Origin: a virus
Direction: 5' to 3' (one strand)
DNA: 40,376 nucleotides
Virus record (IMG/VR): IMGVR_UViG_3300027142_000014
Span: 1 to 40,376 of that record
Position numbers and translations under genes: made by a program. Positions 8,371-15,718 of this stretch are shown piece after piece (position 1 is the first letter of the stretch; every line of letters starts with the position of its first letter). A model generated the notes under the pieces. The model did no database searches, was not told where the DNA came from, and saw only the letters and a program-made list of their open reading frames with translations.

Positions 8371-8604
8371 ATGAACGGTAAAGGATCAAAGCCTAGACCA
8401 CTTTCTGTTTCCCAAGAAGAGTTCCAAAAAAACTGGGACGAAATTTTTGCTAAAAAAGCTATTGTTCCAATAAAAACTCTTGACAACGGCGATCAATTCA
8501 TTGAGCTTCCTCAAGTCTTATTAGATGGTTTGGATTGGGAAGTTGGAGATGAAATCATTTGGACAGAACAATCTGATGGGACATTCAAATTAACCAAAAA
8601 ATAA
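8371..8604 (+). CDS. Small protein with AbrB/SpoVT-like C-terminus
   Basis: A 77-residue protein. The N-terminus MNGKGSKPRPLSVSQEEFQ with NWDEIF is a widespread phage signature of unknown meaning. The C-terminal half (FIELPQVLLDGLDWEVGDE, then TFKLTKK) reads like a swapped-hairpin AbrB/SpoVT DNA-binding domain. It may be a small transcription regulator. It starts two bases after the previous stop with no clear ribosome binding site. Confidence 0.7.
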   Translation: MNGKGSKPRPLSVSQEEFQKNWDEIFAKKAIVPIKTLDNGDQFIELPQVLLDGLDWEVGDEIIWTEQSDGTFKLTKK

Positions 8605-8605
8605 T

Positions 8606-9181
8606 ATGGGCATGTTCGACACTATCTCTATTTCTGGTGATCTTCCTTTCTCGCAGGAAATGATTGACCTTGGTATAAATAAAAACAATTTGTCATTCCA
8701 GACTAAAGATTTGGATTGTACTATGTCTCATTATTTTATTCAAAACGGTGAACTATTTGAAGAAAAATATAAAACAGAAGAATGGATCGAAGGAGATAAA
8801 AATGCCAAAAGCGTCATGGATAGAATTGGACACATGGAAAGAACAGATCCATATCTTGAAAAAGTAAATTTCCACGGAGAGATTCATTTTTATGAATTTC
8901 TAATGAATGTTCAAGACAAGTGGGATTGCTGGGTAGAGTTCAAAGCAGTTTTCACCGAAAGCAAACTACAAAAGATTGAACTCTTTAAATTTGATAAGAC
9001 TGATAATGCAGAAAGAAAACAAAGAAACATAGAATGGGAAAAGCAATTAGAACGGGAAGACAATTTGTGGTACAATAAATATTTTTTTAGAACTAAACCA
9101 TATTTTTGGTTTTATAGAAAAATCTTTATTAAATTTTTAGATTTAATTATTAATTTTCTTAAAAAAATAAGAGGGTATTAA
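8606..9181 (+). CDS. Conserved phage protein of unknown function (MGMFDTI family)
   Basis: A 191-residue protein beginning MGMFDTISISGDLPFS, a start shared by many phage hypotheticals, with CTMSHYFIQNGELFEEKY and GEIHFYEF. The last 40 residues are aromatic and hydrophobic (YFWFYRKIFIKFLDLIINFL) and may form a membrane-associated tail. No enzymatic motif was seen. It sits in an unbroken plus-strand run, one base after the previous stop. Confidence 0.65.
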   Translation: MGMFDTISISGDLPFSQEMIDLGINKNNLSFQTKDLDCTMSHYFIQNGELFEEKYKTEEWIEGDKNAKSVMDRIGHMERTDPYLEKVNFHGEIHFYEFLMNVQDKWDCWVEFKAVFTESKLQKIELFKFDKTDNAERKQRNIEWEKQLEREDNLWYNKYFFRTKPYFWFYRKIFIKFLDLIINFLKKIRGY

Positions 9182-9182
9182 A

Positions 9183-9560
9183 TTGAACGCTATTTCTTTT
9201 TCGGAAGTATCTCACCATCCCAAAGGCTGGGGCGAAGAAGTTTGGGTTATTAATTGCCCACAATATTGTTTAAAGTTCCTACTTTTCAAGGCTGGAAGTA
9301 AAGGCTCGCTACATTTCCACGAAAAAAAGCAAGAAACTTGGTACATTGAAAGTGGAAAGCTTGATCTAGAAATGATTGATACTACAAGTGGATTATCAAG
9401 AACCGTTAATCTTTTTCCTGGAGATGTAGTGCATATCCCACAATTTTGTCCTCATAGAGTGTCCGCTGTAACAGACGTAAAAATTATTGAAGTTTCTACG
9501 CAGCACTTCGAAGACGATTCATTCAGAATTAAACCAGGAGACTCTCAAAATGCCGTTTGA
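9183..9560 (+). CDS. Cupin-fold protein (sugar-phosphate isomerase-like)
   Basis: Starts at TTG preceded by AGAGGG at good distance. The 125-residue protein is a single cupin barrel: motif 1 HFHEKKQETWYIESG (H44, H46, E51) and motif 2 PGDVVHIPQFCPHRV provide the metal ligands. GWGEEVWVINCPQYCLK at residues 15-31 recalls the type II mannose-6-phosphate isomerase/ManC C-terminal domain. Likely acts on a sugar phosphate or small metabolite in the adjoining modification cluster. It overlaps the next start by 11 bases. Confidence 0.75.
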   Translation: MNAISFSEVSHHPKGWGEEVWVINCPQYCLKFLLFKAGSKGSLHFHEKKQETWYIESGKLDLEMIDTTSGLSRTVNLFPGDVVHIPQFCPHRVSAVTDVKIIEVSTQHFEDDSFRIKPGDSQNAV

Positions 9561-10155
9561 ACCACTTCCTCTTAAATACGAAAAGAGATGGTATATCCCT
9601 TTTCAATTTTATTCGACGCCGTTCGCTCTTTCTCTAGAGGATTGGAAAAAATTTGACAACGAGGTAAAATCGAAACACCCAATACAATATTTTTTTAGAG
9701 ATACGTTGTGTACGCAATATTGGATATACAGAACAAGGTTTAACAATTTTTTTTGGAAGATAAGAAATTTTGTTAAAAACCCAAGAAAAGAAATGAGAAA
9801 AGCGGTTTTTCCTAGTGAATACCGAGATTTACCAGAAATTATTCTTGAATTTAATATTCAAGTCATAAAAGAAATTTATGAACGAGAAAAGTATTTTGAA
9901 AGTTTTGAAACCGAGCCAGTTTTCAATAAAACTGAAAGAGCTAAATTTCAAAAAGGTTTAAAAAAATATTATCGATATATTACTATAGACAGAGAAGAGA
10001 TGCTAAAAAAAGCAGACACTATGCTTGATGAGGATTACAAACTCACTCCTAAAAAAAGAAATAAAAAATGGATCATTCAAACTCAAAAGGTTGAAAAAAT
10101 GGATAGAGAGATGTGTATCTGGGTAGCTTCTTATAAAGATTATTTTTGGACATAA
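9550..10155 (+). CDS. Protein of unknown function
   Basis: The start chosen is the ATG just after AGGAGACTCTC, giving 201 residues beginning MPFEPLPLKYEKRW; a longer frame would run through most of the cupin C-terminus. The protein is basic and aromatic (Tyr, Phe, Trp, Lys rich) with no recognised motif. It lies between the cupin and carbamoyltransferase genes in one transcript and is probably part of the same pathway, but nothing shows its role. Confidence 0.65.
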   Translation: MPFEPLPLKYEKRWYIPFQFYSTPFALSLEDWKKFDNEVKSKHPIQYFFRDTLCTQYWIYRTRFNNFFWKIRNFVKNPRKEMRKAVFPSEYRDLPEIILEFNIQVIKEIYEREKYFESFETEPVFNKTERAKFQKGLKKYYRYITIDREEMLKKADTMLDEDYKLTPKKRNKKWIIQTQKVEKMDREMCIWVASYKDYFWT

Positions 10156-10156
10156 C

Positions 10157-11773
10157 ATGAATATATTAGGAATAACATTTGGTAGCCATAGCTGTGGATT
10201 ATCTTTACTTAAAGATGGGCAAGTTATTTTCGCCGTTGAAGAGGAAAGATTTGTAAGAGTAAAGGCATTTAAAGATTTTGAAAGAGATGTCATACGCTAT
10301 CCTGGTTTGTGCGTTGCTTGGGCCAAGAAAAATTTTGCAAAAGAAATGGAAAATATTGATGTTGTCACCAGCTTCTTTTCGAAGAAGGATATTGACGTAT
10401 GTTTAGACGCTTGCCATTTGAGCGATTTAAAAGAAAAAACTTATATTAAAACAAGCCATCATGAATCGCATTGTAATCTCGCTTACTATCTAAGCAATTT
10501 CCAAGAAGATGCGCTTGTAATATCTATTGATGCTAGTGGAACGCAGCATAGCGCTAAATTTTACATTGGTCAAAACGGCGATCTTAAATATATAGACGGC
10601 ATAGATATAAATCACAAGTCTCTTGGCCACTACTATGCAATGTTAACAGAGCTTTTAGGGTGGAGAAGATTAAAAGACGAAGGTAAAGTAGTTGGCATGT
10701 CTTCTCATGGAAGATTTGACAAAAAATACTTTGAAGCTTTTGACAAAAGCATCACGATTAATGGTCTTAAAACAGACGAAGACAAGAGTTGCGATACTAT
10801 TTTAGGTGGCGTTTATAAAGATTTTTATAATAATTTCTTTAAGACTAATGGAAGCATTTTCTTTTTTCACAGAAAAGCTGATCTTGCTTTTAACGGACAA
10901 CTTGTTTTTGAAAATAAAATTCTCCAGCTTATAGATAATCTACATAATTTATATCCAAATGTGAAAAATCTTGCGCTTGCTGGTGGAGTTTTCGCAAACG
11001 TAAAATTAAATAAAAGAATTAACGATTTACCTTGGGTCAAAGAAGTTTTTATTGCTCCTCCTATGGGCGACGAAGGTTTGCCTTTAGGGTGCTGCTTGAC
11101 AACCTATAAACAATTTAATCCAGACTTCAGACCGTTTAGAATAAACGACATGTTTTTAGGTGCAAGTTTTTCGGATCAAGATACAGAGCAGCTTTTTTGG
11201 GATAAGTCAAAATTTGATAGAGAGCCTTATAGCGACGATAAAGTTGCTGAAGAATTGGCTAACGGTAAAATTGTTGGCCTTGTTTGGGGAAGGTTTGAGC
11301 ATGGCCCAAGAGCATTATGTAATAGAAGTATCATTGCCAATCCTAGTATTCCCGGTACTTATGACAGAATAAATAAGAAATTGCAACGCAATGACTTTAT
11401 GCCATTTGCTCCAGTTGTCATTGACATGTTCGCTGATGAAGTTTTTGATGTAAAAAAATCACGTTATACTGCCGAGTTTATGACGATGCTTTATGACACT
11501 AGAAAAAATTGGATTTGCAAAATACCGGCGGTTGTTCATCCAATTGACCATACAGCTAGAATTCAAATTGTTACTCCACAAAGTAATCCAAGATTCTATA
11601 ACTTAATCACTAAATTTGATCAAAAAACTTCTATCCCAGTTTTGCTAAATACCTCTTTTAATATTCACGAAGAGCCTATTATCTGCTCTCCAAAAGAAGG
11701 TTTTGTTCATCTTGGAAATGATGTTGTTGATTTATTGGTGGTAGATAACTTTGTTTACAAAAAGAAACAATGA
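10157..11773 (+). CDS. Carbamoyltransferase (NodU/CmcH/TobZ family)
   Basis: A 538-residue enzyme transferring a carbamoyl group from carbamoyl phosphate via carbamoyl-AMP to a hydroxyl. Motifs: NILGITFGSHSCGLSLL, VEEERFVR (28-34), metal-binding SHHESH (100-105), SIDASGTQHSAKFY, LALAGGVFANVKLN, and the C-terminal YrdC-like/nucleotide part GRFEHGPRALCNRSII, FMPFAPVV and LLNTSFNIHEEP. Length is near normal (family about 550-600). Targets in this family include Nod factors, antibiotics and, in some phages, 5-hydroxymethylcytosine in DNA; the target here is unknown. Neighbouring genes point to a sugar or nucleotide modification. Confidence 0.9.
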   Translation: MNILGITFGSHSCGLSLLKDGQVIFAVEEERFVRVKAFKDFERDVIRYPGLCVAWAKKNFAKEMENIDVVTSFFSKKDIDVCLDACHLSDLKEKTYIKTSHHESHCNLAYYLSNFQEDALVISIDASGTQHSAKFYIGQNGDLKYIDGIDINHKSLGHYYAMLTELLGWRRLKDEGKVVGMSSHGRFDKKYFEAFDKSITINGLKTDEDKSCDTILGGVYKDFYNNFFKTNGSIFFFHRKADLAFNGQLVFENKILQLIDNLHNLYPNVKNLALAGGVFANVKLNKRINDLPWVKEVFIAPPMGDEGLPLGCCLTTYKQFNPDFRPFRINDMFLGASFSDQDTEQLFWDKSKFDREPYSDDKVAEELANGKIVGLVWGRFEHGPRALCNRSIIANPSIPGTYDRINKKLQRNDFMPFAPVVIDMFADEVFDVKKSRYTAEFMTMLYDTRKNWICKIPAVVHPIDHTARIQIVTPQSNPRFYNLITKFDQKTSIPVLLNTSFNIHEEPIICSPKEGFVHLGNDVVDLLVVDNFVYKKKQ

Positions 11774-11961
11774 CCTCTAAAACTGTAGGTAAGATACTTT
11801 TTGCGCCATTTAGATTTTTGATTTGTATCCCACTCTTTTTTCTTGCTTCGTTTGTTTTTTTGATTGGACTTTGTTTTTATCAAGGAGCTTTGAAAGATTA
11901 TTCTGAATCATTAAAATCTTTGTGGATATTTGCGTCGAAAGGTGGAGAATATTACAGCTAA
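11770..11961 (+). CDS. Small integral membrane protein
   Basis: 63 residues with a strong hydrophobic stretch (LICIPLFFLASFVFLIGLCF, about residues 17-36) flanked by a Lys/Arg-rich N-terminus and a polar C-terminus. ATGA overlap with the carbamoyltransferase and TAATG overlap with the HAD gene tie it into the operon. Function unknown. Confidence 0.65.
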   Translation: MTSKTVGKILFAPFRFLICIPLFFLASFVFLIGLCFYQGALKDYSESLKSLWIFASKGGEYYS

Positions 11962-12509
11962 TGAAACCATATATATTCGTTGATTTGGACGAGACATTAA
12001 TTCACACTTATGATTTTCACGAAATGCCGTGCAAATGTGCGGTGCCAGTGACGGTTGAAGAGGTTCAATTTAAAACATCCCTGAGACCCGGCGCAAAGGA
12101 ATTTCTCGCTAAACTGCGTGAGATTGGAGAGGTTCGTATGTTGACCATCGCCACTTACGATTATGCAATAGAAATGAATCGGCTCTTTGATTTGGGTTTT
12201 GTTGAAAAGGATATTTATGCTCGTCACCATATTCAAGCCCCCACTATTGATTTAAAACCAGCAGAGTTTGTTTATTTATTTGATAATTTGCCGCTTAGAG
12301 AGAATCGCCGTAAGATTGAATTTTTGCGCTGCGTAACCATAAATAAAATTCCTAGCTACATTCAAGTTAAGGAATATCGTGGGGGTCAGCGCTTTCCTTT
12401 TGACAAAGAAGAAATTGACCGCTTAACTAAAGCTTTATATGAATCAAATGGAACTACTACAGAGGATACCGAAAGAGCATTATACCACTCACGAAGGGAA
12501 ACAGATTAA
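11961..12509 (+). CDS. HAD-superfamily phosphatase (FCP1/NIF-like)
   Basis: The ATG overlapping the previous stop by one base gives 182 residues beginning MKPYIFVDLDETLIHTYDF. DLDETL is the catalytic DxDxT/V motif; RPGAKEFLAKLREIGEV and MLTIATYDYAIEMNRLF are typical of the FCP1/NIF-like group, and YLFDNLPLRENRRK carries the late acidic motif. Substrate unknown; probably dephosphorylates a metabolite of the cupin/carbamoyltransferase cluster or a phosphorylated end. Confidence 0.85.
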   Translation: MKPYIFVDLDETLIHTYDFHEMPCKCAVPVTVEEVQFKTSLRPGAKEFLAKLREIGEVRMLTIATYDYAIEMNRLFDLGFVEKDIYARHHIQAPTIDLKPAEFVYLFDNLPLRENRRKIEFLRCVTINKIPSYIQVKEYRGGQRFPFDKEEIDRLTKALYESNGTTTEDTERALYHSRRETD

Positions 12510-12657
12510 AGTAGGAGAACTGCTTGCAATTTTAAATGAAAAAAATACTAGTAATGGGTCTTCCCGGCGCGGGCAAGACAACCCTATCAACAGAACTGGC
12601 AAAGCTTCTAAACGCAGTTCACTTCAACGCAGACGAAATAAGAAAAGAAATAAATAA
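12448..12657 (+). CDS. Doubtful overlapping small ORF
   Basis: An ATG frame overlapping the 3' end of the HAD gene and the 5' end of the kinase gene. The first 32 residues (MELLQRIPKEHYTTHEGKQ, then IKVGELLAIL) look protein-like, but the rest is the off-frame shadow of the kinase P-loop region and is a poor basic sequence. It may be a true small overlapping gene or chance. Confidence 0.2.
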   Translation: MELLQRIPKEHYTTHEGKQIKVGELLAILNEKNTSNGSSRRGQDNPINRTGKASKRSSLQRRRNKKRNK

Positions 12658-13306
12658 AAATCTTGGCTTTTCTCCAGAGGATCGTATAGAACACGCCAAA
12701 AGAATGGGTGTTTTATGTGACATTGTGACTCGCTCTGGTCAATATGCAATTGCGGATTTTATTTGCCCCACACCAGAAGCTAGAGAAGCTTTTGGGCTAG
12801 AGAATACATTTGTTGTGTTTGTAAACAGAAAGCCAATTAGAGACTTTGCTGACACGACCAAAATGTTTGTGGCTCCAAACAAAACCCATGTTGTGGTAAC
12901 TGACGATGGATCGCCGCTTTATTGGGCAACCAAAATCAAACAATTATTAATTCCAACGTTTAACAGCAAAGCGCCAACTGCTTTTATGTTAGGGAGATAT
13001 CAGCCATTTCACGATGGTCATAAAAAATTAATCATTGAAGGAATCAATAGAGTTGGGCAAGTTTGCATTGCGATCCGAGATACCCAAGGAATTGACGAGA
13101 AGAATCCCTTTAATTTTGAGCAAGTTGAGCAGAATATTCGCGCGGCTATGCACGAATACGATGGCAAATACTCAATTGTTAGAGTGCCAAACATAACTAA
13201 TATCTTTTACGGTAGAGACGTAGGGTATAAGATAGAAGAGATTGTGCTTGATGAAAGTACTCAAAATATATCAGCAACTAAGATAAGGTCAGAAATTTTA
13301 AAATAA
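12536..13306 (+). CDS. APS-kinase-like / nucleotidyltransferase fusion
   Basis: A 256-residue two-domain protein. Residues 1-140 are P-loop kinase (MGLPGAGKTTLSTELAKLL; NADEIRKEINKNLGFSPEDR; ADFICPTPEAREAF) closely following the adenylylsulfate kinase pattern. Residues 148-256 are a HIGH-type nucleotidyltransferase: GRYQPFHDGHKKLI (153-166), FYGRDVGYKIE and the ISATKIR signature, most like NMN adenylyltransferases or cytidylyltransferases. Likely phosphorylates a small molecule and then activates it with a nucleotide. Domain order is opposite to NadR. AGGAG lies 18 bases before the ATG, which is long. Confidence 0.82.
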   Translation: MKKILVMGLPGAGKTTLSTELAKLLNAVHFNADEIRKEINKNLGFSPEDRIEHAKRMGVLCDIVTRSGQYAIADFICPTPEAREAFGLENTFVVFVNRKPIRDFADTTKMFVAPNKTHVVVTDDGSPLYWATKIKQLLIPTFNSKAPTAFMLGRYQPFHDGHKKLIIEGINRVGQVCIAIRDTQGIDEKNPFNFEQVEQNIRAAMHEYDGKYSIVRVPNITNIFYGRDVGYKIEEIVLDESTQNISATKIRSEILK

Positions 13307-13310
13307 AAAA

Positions 13311-13412
13311 ATGAAACTAGATACTAAAAGTGAACGTTTACAGTTTGCACTAATGATCTTAGCAATCATTGCGGATGTTGCATTAATAATTAATATCATT
13401 CACCATTGGTAA
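13311..13412 (+). CDS. Tiny membrane protein
   Basis: A 33-residue ORF (MKLDTKSERLQFALMILAII start) with one hydrophobic helix (about residues 12-30) and a polar N-terminus, four bases after the kinase-fusion stop. Typical of small phage membrane proteins; role unknown. Confidence 0.5.
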   Translation: MKLDTKSERLQFALMILAIIADVALIINIIHHW

Positions 13413-13456
13413 AATAACCTCCCCCGGTTTCCCGGTTCTCTCAACCAAAGAGAATT

Positions 13457-13470
13457 GGGGAATTTTCCCC
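13457..13470. repeat. GGGGAA-TT-TTCCCC inverted repeat, copy 1 of 4
   Basis: GGGGAATTTTCCCC with 6-base arms, preceded by TT and followed by AT. The same 14-mer recurs at 16678, 18483 and 22153, always in gaps of the GC-rich middle segment. Just upstream is CCCCCGGTTTCCCGG, related to the ACCGGGAACCCGGT palindrome at 22176. Confidence 0.8.
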
Positions 13471-13481
13471 ATTTTCTATAA

Positions 13482-13601
13482 ATGGGGGTGGGGGGTGTAA
13501 ATACCACTGTGAAGAATAATAACGATCTAGAAACAGATTGGTTAATTATTTTTCTTATACTGTGCCTTACTTTAGCTTTCCTTGCTATAGCCAAGAAGTA
13601 A
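13482..13601 (+). CDS. Tiny membrane protein
   Basis: A short frame with one membrane helix (DWLIIFLILCLTLAFLAIA) ending in Lys-Lys. It may start at the ATG at 13482 (39 residues) or at the in-frame GTG at 13509 (30 residues, MKNNNDLETDW), which has GGGGGGTG upstream. Paired with the similar tiny membrane ORF just upstream. Function unknown. Confidence 0.4.
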   Translation: MGVGGVNTTVKNNNDLETDWLIIFLILCLTLAFLAIAKK

Positions 13602-13803
13602 CGTCTCATACATTGCGCATTAACCCCCGATATTGTTCTATATATAGCACTTCTCTGTGCATTATTAAGACAAGATCGAATAATTATTAAGATATATAAG
13701 AATAAAGAGAGAGAAGAAGCATTTTAGGATAGGGAAAATTGAAGTAGAGCGGATTAAATACCACCCCCCCCGCGCGCCCGCAGGAAACGCGGGTCGCGTT
13801 TTT
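13602..13803. other. Non-coding gap between convergent genes
   Basis: Contains a TATATATAG motif at about 13641-13649, AT-rich sequence, a run of C (about 13763-13771), and a hairpin CCCGC/GCGGG (about 13778-13794) followed by TCGCGTTTTT that could end plus-strand transcription. No ORF supported. Confidence 0.5.
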
Positions 13804-13832
13804 AAAAAATGGGGGAGGGTCTCGCGACCCTC
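13804..13832 (-). terminator. Rho-independent terminator of the 13838-14083 gene
   Basis: Minus-strand hairpin GAGGGTC-GCGA-GACCCTC (13815-13832) starting just after the stop codon, followed by CCCCATTTTTT. Seven perfect pairs, tetraloop and U-run. Confidence 0.75.
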
Positions 13833-13837
13833 GCGCA

Positions 13838-14083
13838 TCACTTGCTCGGATAGTGTCCGAACTTGTCCTTGAAAGTCCAGAGCGCATCGCCCCAGAAGTC
13901 TTCGTCATAAGAGAGCAACCAAGTGGTTGCTTTCTTTGCTCGCTTTGCATCGCCGCCGCAATCGGCAAGGCGAATCGCGAACACGTTTGCAGCGACTTGC
14001 TGCGAAAATTCCGCATCGGTTGATTGGGCGTTAAGGCCCGCAATCACTTGGTTCCAGAAGTTGTTTTCTTTGTTGTTTTTCAT
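13838..14083 (-). CDS. Small protein of unknown function
   Basis: The start is set by the promoter: TATCTT lies 6 bases before the ATG, giving 81 residues beginning MKNNKENNFWNQVIAGLNAQ. Helical and polar (SQQVAANVFAIRLADCGGDA, then YDEDFWGDALW); no family recognised. One of only two minus-strand genes in the GC-rich middle block, with its own promoter and terminator. Confidence 0.65.
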   Translation of the reverse strand: MKNNKENNFWNQVIAGLNAQSTDAEFSQQVAANVFAIRLADCGGDAKRAKKATTWLLSYDEDFWGDALWTFKDKFGHYPSK

Positions 14084-14117
14084 GCTGCTAAGATAGCACA
14101 CGCGCACCGCATTGCAA
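14084..14117 (-). promoter_or_regulatory. Leaderless promoter, minus strand
   Basis: TTGCAA (14112-14117), 16-base spacer, TATCTT (14090-14095), 6 bases, ATG. Same geometry as the plus-strand promoters. Confidence 0.7.
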
Positions 14118-14202
14118 GGAATTTTTTATCTTTTCTTTCGCCCTTGCGTAAGTAACGCAATGGCAAGGATTAAGAAAAAAACTAGAGGGAAAAGCTCGGC
14201 GG

Positions 14203-14901
14203 TCATAGGGTTGCCACCACCACAAACCCCGTTGCATCTTTTTTGCCTGCACCCTTTGCCTTGAGGCCAACCACCACGTTGCGCTTGTCAAGGAAACGCA
14301 AGTCACTTTCGTCACCGTTCACCACAGGAAACCCTTGCCACGTTGGGGGAAGGTAGTTCGCGAACACTACCGCAACGTTTCCACCTGCGCGCAATACGTC
14401 AACGGCTTGCGCTTCGTTGCTTTCGCTGCGCGAGAAAGTCAAATGGTAGTTCGAAGGCATTGCGCCCTTAGCAAATTGCAAAGCACGAATAGGTGACTTC
14501 GAATAGTCATAGAACTGCACAGAGGGAAACGCAGCGAACACGCCCAGCCGCTCCCATGCAATGTCACTTGTTCCGTTCAAGCGAACACAAGCCTTCATTC
14601 CCTGCTTTTCACAGTTTGCAACGAATGCGCGAATGTCAGCGAAGAGAAGAGCCTTGAAGGTAGCGAAGTCATCGAAAAATAATTGTGTGCGCCGAATGCG
14701 CGCTTGCTGCACGTTGCTCATCTTGCCACGCCCAGCCGTGTAAAGGCACGCGAGGGTGCATCCGACAGAGCGATGCGTGCAAACCTCGCCACGCCCAGCT
14801 TGGCGCGCTGGCGCAAGGTACAGAATCGCCGTGAGCCATCCGAAAGCCTCGCCCTTGCTAGTCTTAGCGTCCGCGCCAACCGATAGGAGATTTAATTTCA
14901 T
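14203..14901 (-). CDS. Conserved phage protein with Cx6Cx3C motif (unknown function)
   Basis: A 232-residue protein starting MKLNLLSVGADAKTSKGE, the hallmark of a conserved phage/plasmid family of unknown function. Conserved-looking blocks: CTHRSVGCTLACLYTAGRG (a Cx6Cx3C cluster), CVRLNGTSDIAWE, VQFYDYSKSP, YHLTFSRSES, GGNVAVVFANYLPPTW and NGDESDLRFLDKRNVVVGLK. The regular strand-loop pattern with a three-cysteine cluster suggests a TIM-barrel enzyme, possibly radical-SAM-like; that is inference. Transcribed from the minus-strand promoter near 15.0 kb with a leader of about 100 bases. Confidence 0.8.
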   Translation of the reverse strand: MKLNLLSVGADAKTSKGEAFGWLTAILYLAPARQAGRGEVCTHRSVGCTLACLYTAGRGKMSNVQQARIRRTQLFFDDFATFKALLFADIRAFVANCEKQGMKACVRLNGTSDIAWERLGVFAAFPSVQFYDYSKSPIRALQFAKGAMPSNYHLTFSRSESNEAQAVDVLRAGGNVAVVFANYLPPTWQGFPVVNGDESDLRFLDKRNVVVGLKAKGAGKKDATGFVVVATL

Positions 14902-15006
14902 GCGAATACCTTAGCACGCCCACGCAAAAAAAAAAGAAAAAAAAATCGCATTTAAAAATAAAAAAAGCTTGACACGGTTTTTTGCGCGCATCGAAAAACG
15001 GCGGGA

Positions 15007-15034
15007 AGCATAGCACGAACGCGCAGAAAGTCAA
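15007..15034 (-). promoter_or_regulatory. Promoter for the 14203-14901 gene, with about 100-base leader
   Basis: On the minus strand TTGACT (15029-15034), 16-base spacer, TATGCT (15007-15012). Unlike most promoters here the ATG is about 100 bases downstream, so the mRNA has a T/A-tract-rich leader. A second -10-like TAAGGT sits 6 bases before the ATG with no good -35. Confidence 0.6.
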
Positions 15035-15086
15035 GAAAAAAAAAATCAGAAAAAAAATAAAAAAAGGGCTTGACAGAGGGGGGTGG

Positions 15087-15101
15087 CCGGGCCGGGCCCG
15101 G
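15087..15101. repeat. CCGGGCCNGGCCCGG palindrome, copy 1 (centre G)
   Basis: Perfect 15-base palindrome with a free centre base, followed by TTTTGTCAAGC and an A/T tract before the next promoter. First of seven copies. Confidence 0.85.
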
Positions 15102-15170
15102 TCAAATTTTGTCAAGCAAAAAAGCGTGGAAAAGTGAAAAAAAAATCCACAAAAAAAACCGAAAAAAAAC

Positions 15171-15205
15171 TTGCGTGCAGCTGTTTTTCCTCCATACTCT
15201 GCATC
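15171..15205 (+). promoter_or_regulatory. Leaderless promoter
   Basis: TTGCGT (15171), 16-base spacer, CATACT (15193), 7 bases, ATG at 15206. No ribosome binding site. Confidence 0.7.
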
Positions 15206-15388
15206 ATGAAAAACGAACTAAAGAAAGGTCACCTCTACTTTCACCTCAAGAATGCTCGCGTTGAGCGCATCGTCGCGATCAACGGCAAGACGATTGAGCA
15301 TCGTCACCACAACGTTGCCAGCGTGTCCAAGGCGAAGAGTTTCCGCCTCGCGACTCGCGAGGAGGTTCTCGCCTACCTCGGGAAATAA
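15206..15388 (+). CDS. Small protein, paralogue of the 18114-18338 product
   Basis: The ATG fixed by the promoter gives 60 residues. LKKGHLYFHLKNARVERIV and RLATREEVLAYLG align with MKNGQLWYNTRTRRVERVI and RPATSAEVREYLDG of the gene 3 kb downstream, defining a small two-member family with a K-G-x-L-W/Y start and an A-T-x-x-E-V-x-x-Y-L end. Function unknown; the compact basic fold may bind nucleic acid. Confidence 0.7.
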   Translation: MKNELKKGHLYFHLKNARVERIVAINGKTIEHRHHNVASVSKAKSFRLATREEVLAYLGK

Positions 15389-15413
15389 AAAATCAGAAAA
15401 AGCGAAAAAACGC

Positions 15414-15448
15414 TTGCAACTCTCCCTTTCTCTCTTATCCTGTCTCTC
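15414..15448 (+). promoter_or_regulatory. Leaderless promoter
   Basis: TTGCAA (15414), 16-base spacer, TATCCT (15436), 7 bases, ATG at 15449. The spacer is a CT-repeat tract. Confidence 0.7.
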
Positions 15449-15688
15449 ATGAATAACTACTCAATCAAATGGACCAGCGGTTTCGTCCTTAACATCTCCG
15501 GTTGCGTTTTCACCGTTGCGGGAACGAATCAGGTTTTGCAAGATTTCGGCTGCGCCAACGGTATGCCGAATAGCTGGTTTCACCAGTTCAAGGGCATGAA
15601 GGAATACCAGTTTGAAGTGGGGCGTTGCCTCACCCGCTACGTCGTGCCAGAGGCTGGCATCACTTACACCATCGACAGCTCGGACTAA
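15449..15688 (+). CDS. Small protein of unknown function
   Basis: 79 residues, beta-rich, with three Cys and several aromatic residues (MNNYSIKWTSGFVLNISGCV; GRCLTRYVVPEAG). No recognised family. Own leaderless promoter; the next gene follows 30 bases later without a convincing promoter and may share the transcript. Confidence 0.6.
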   Translation: MNNYSIKWTSGFVLNISGCVFTVAGTNQVLQDFGCANGMPNSWFHQFKGMKEYQFEVGRCLTRYVVPEAGITYTIDSSD

Positions 15689-15718
15689 ATAAAAAATCAA
15701 CCCTCACTTTTTTTCAAC

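Noticed and set aside
14088-14315. Minus-strand frame overlapping the end of the Cx6Cx3C gene
   Set aside because: Covers the 3' end of the supported gene in another frame and has poor composition (Trp/Arg/Cys scatter); no promoter at its start.
14864-15115. Minus-strand Phe-rich frame
   Set aside because: Product of poly-A/T tracts (long Phe runs) and the GC palindrome; low complexity, not a protein.
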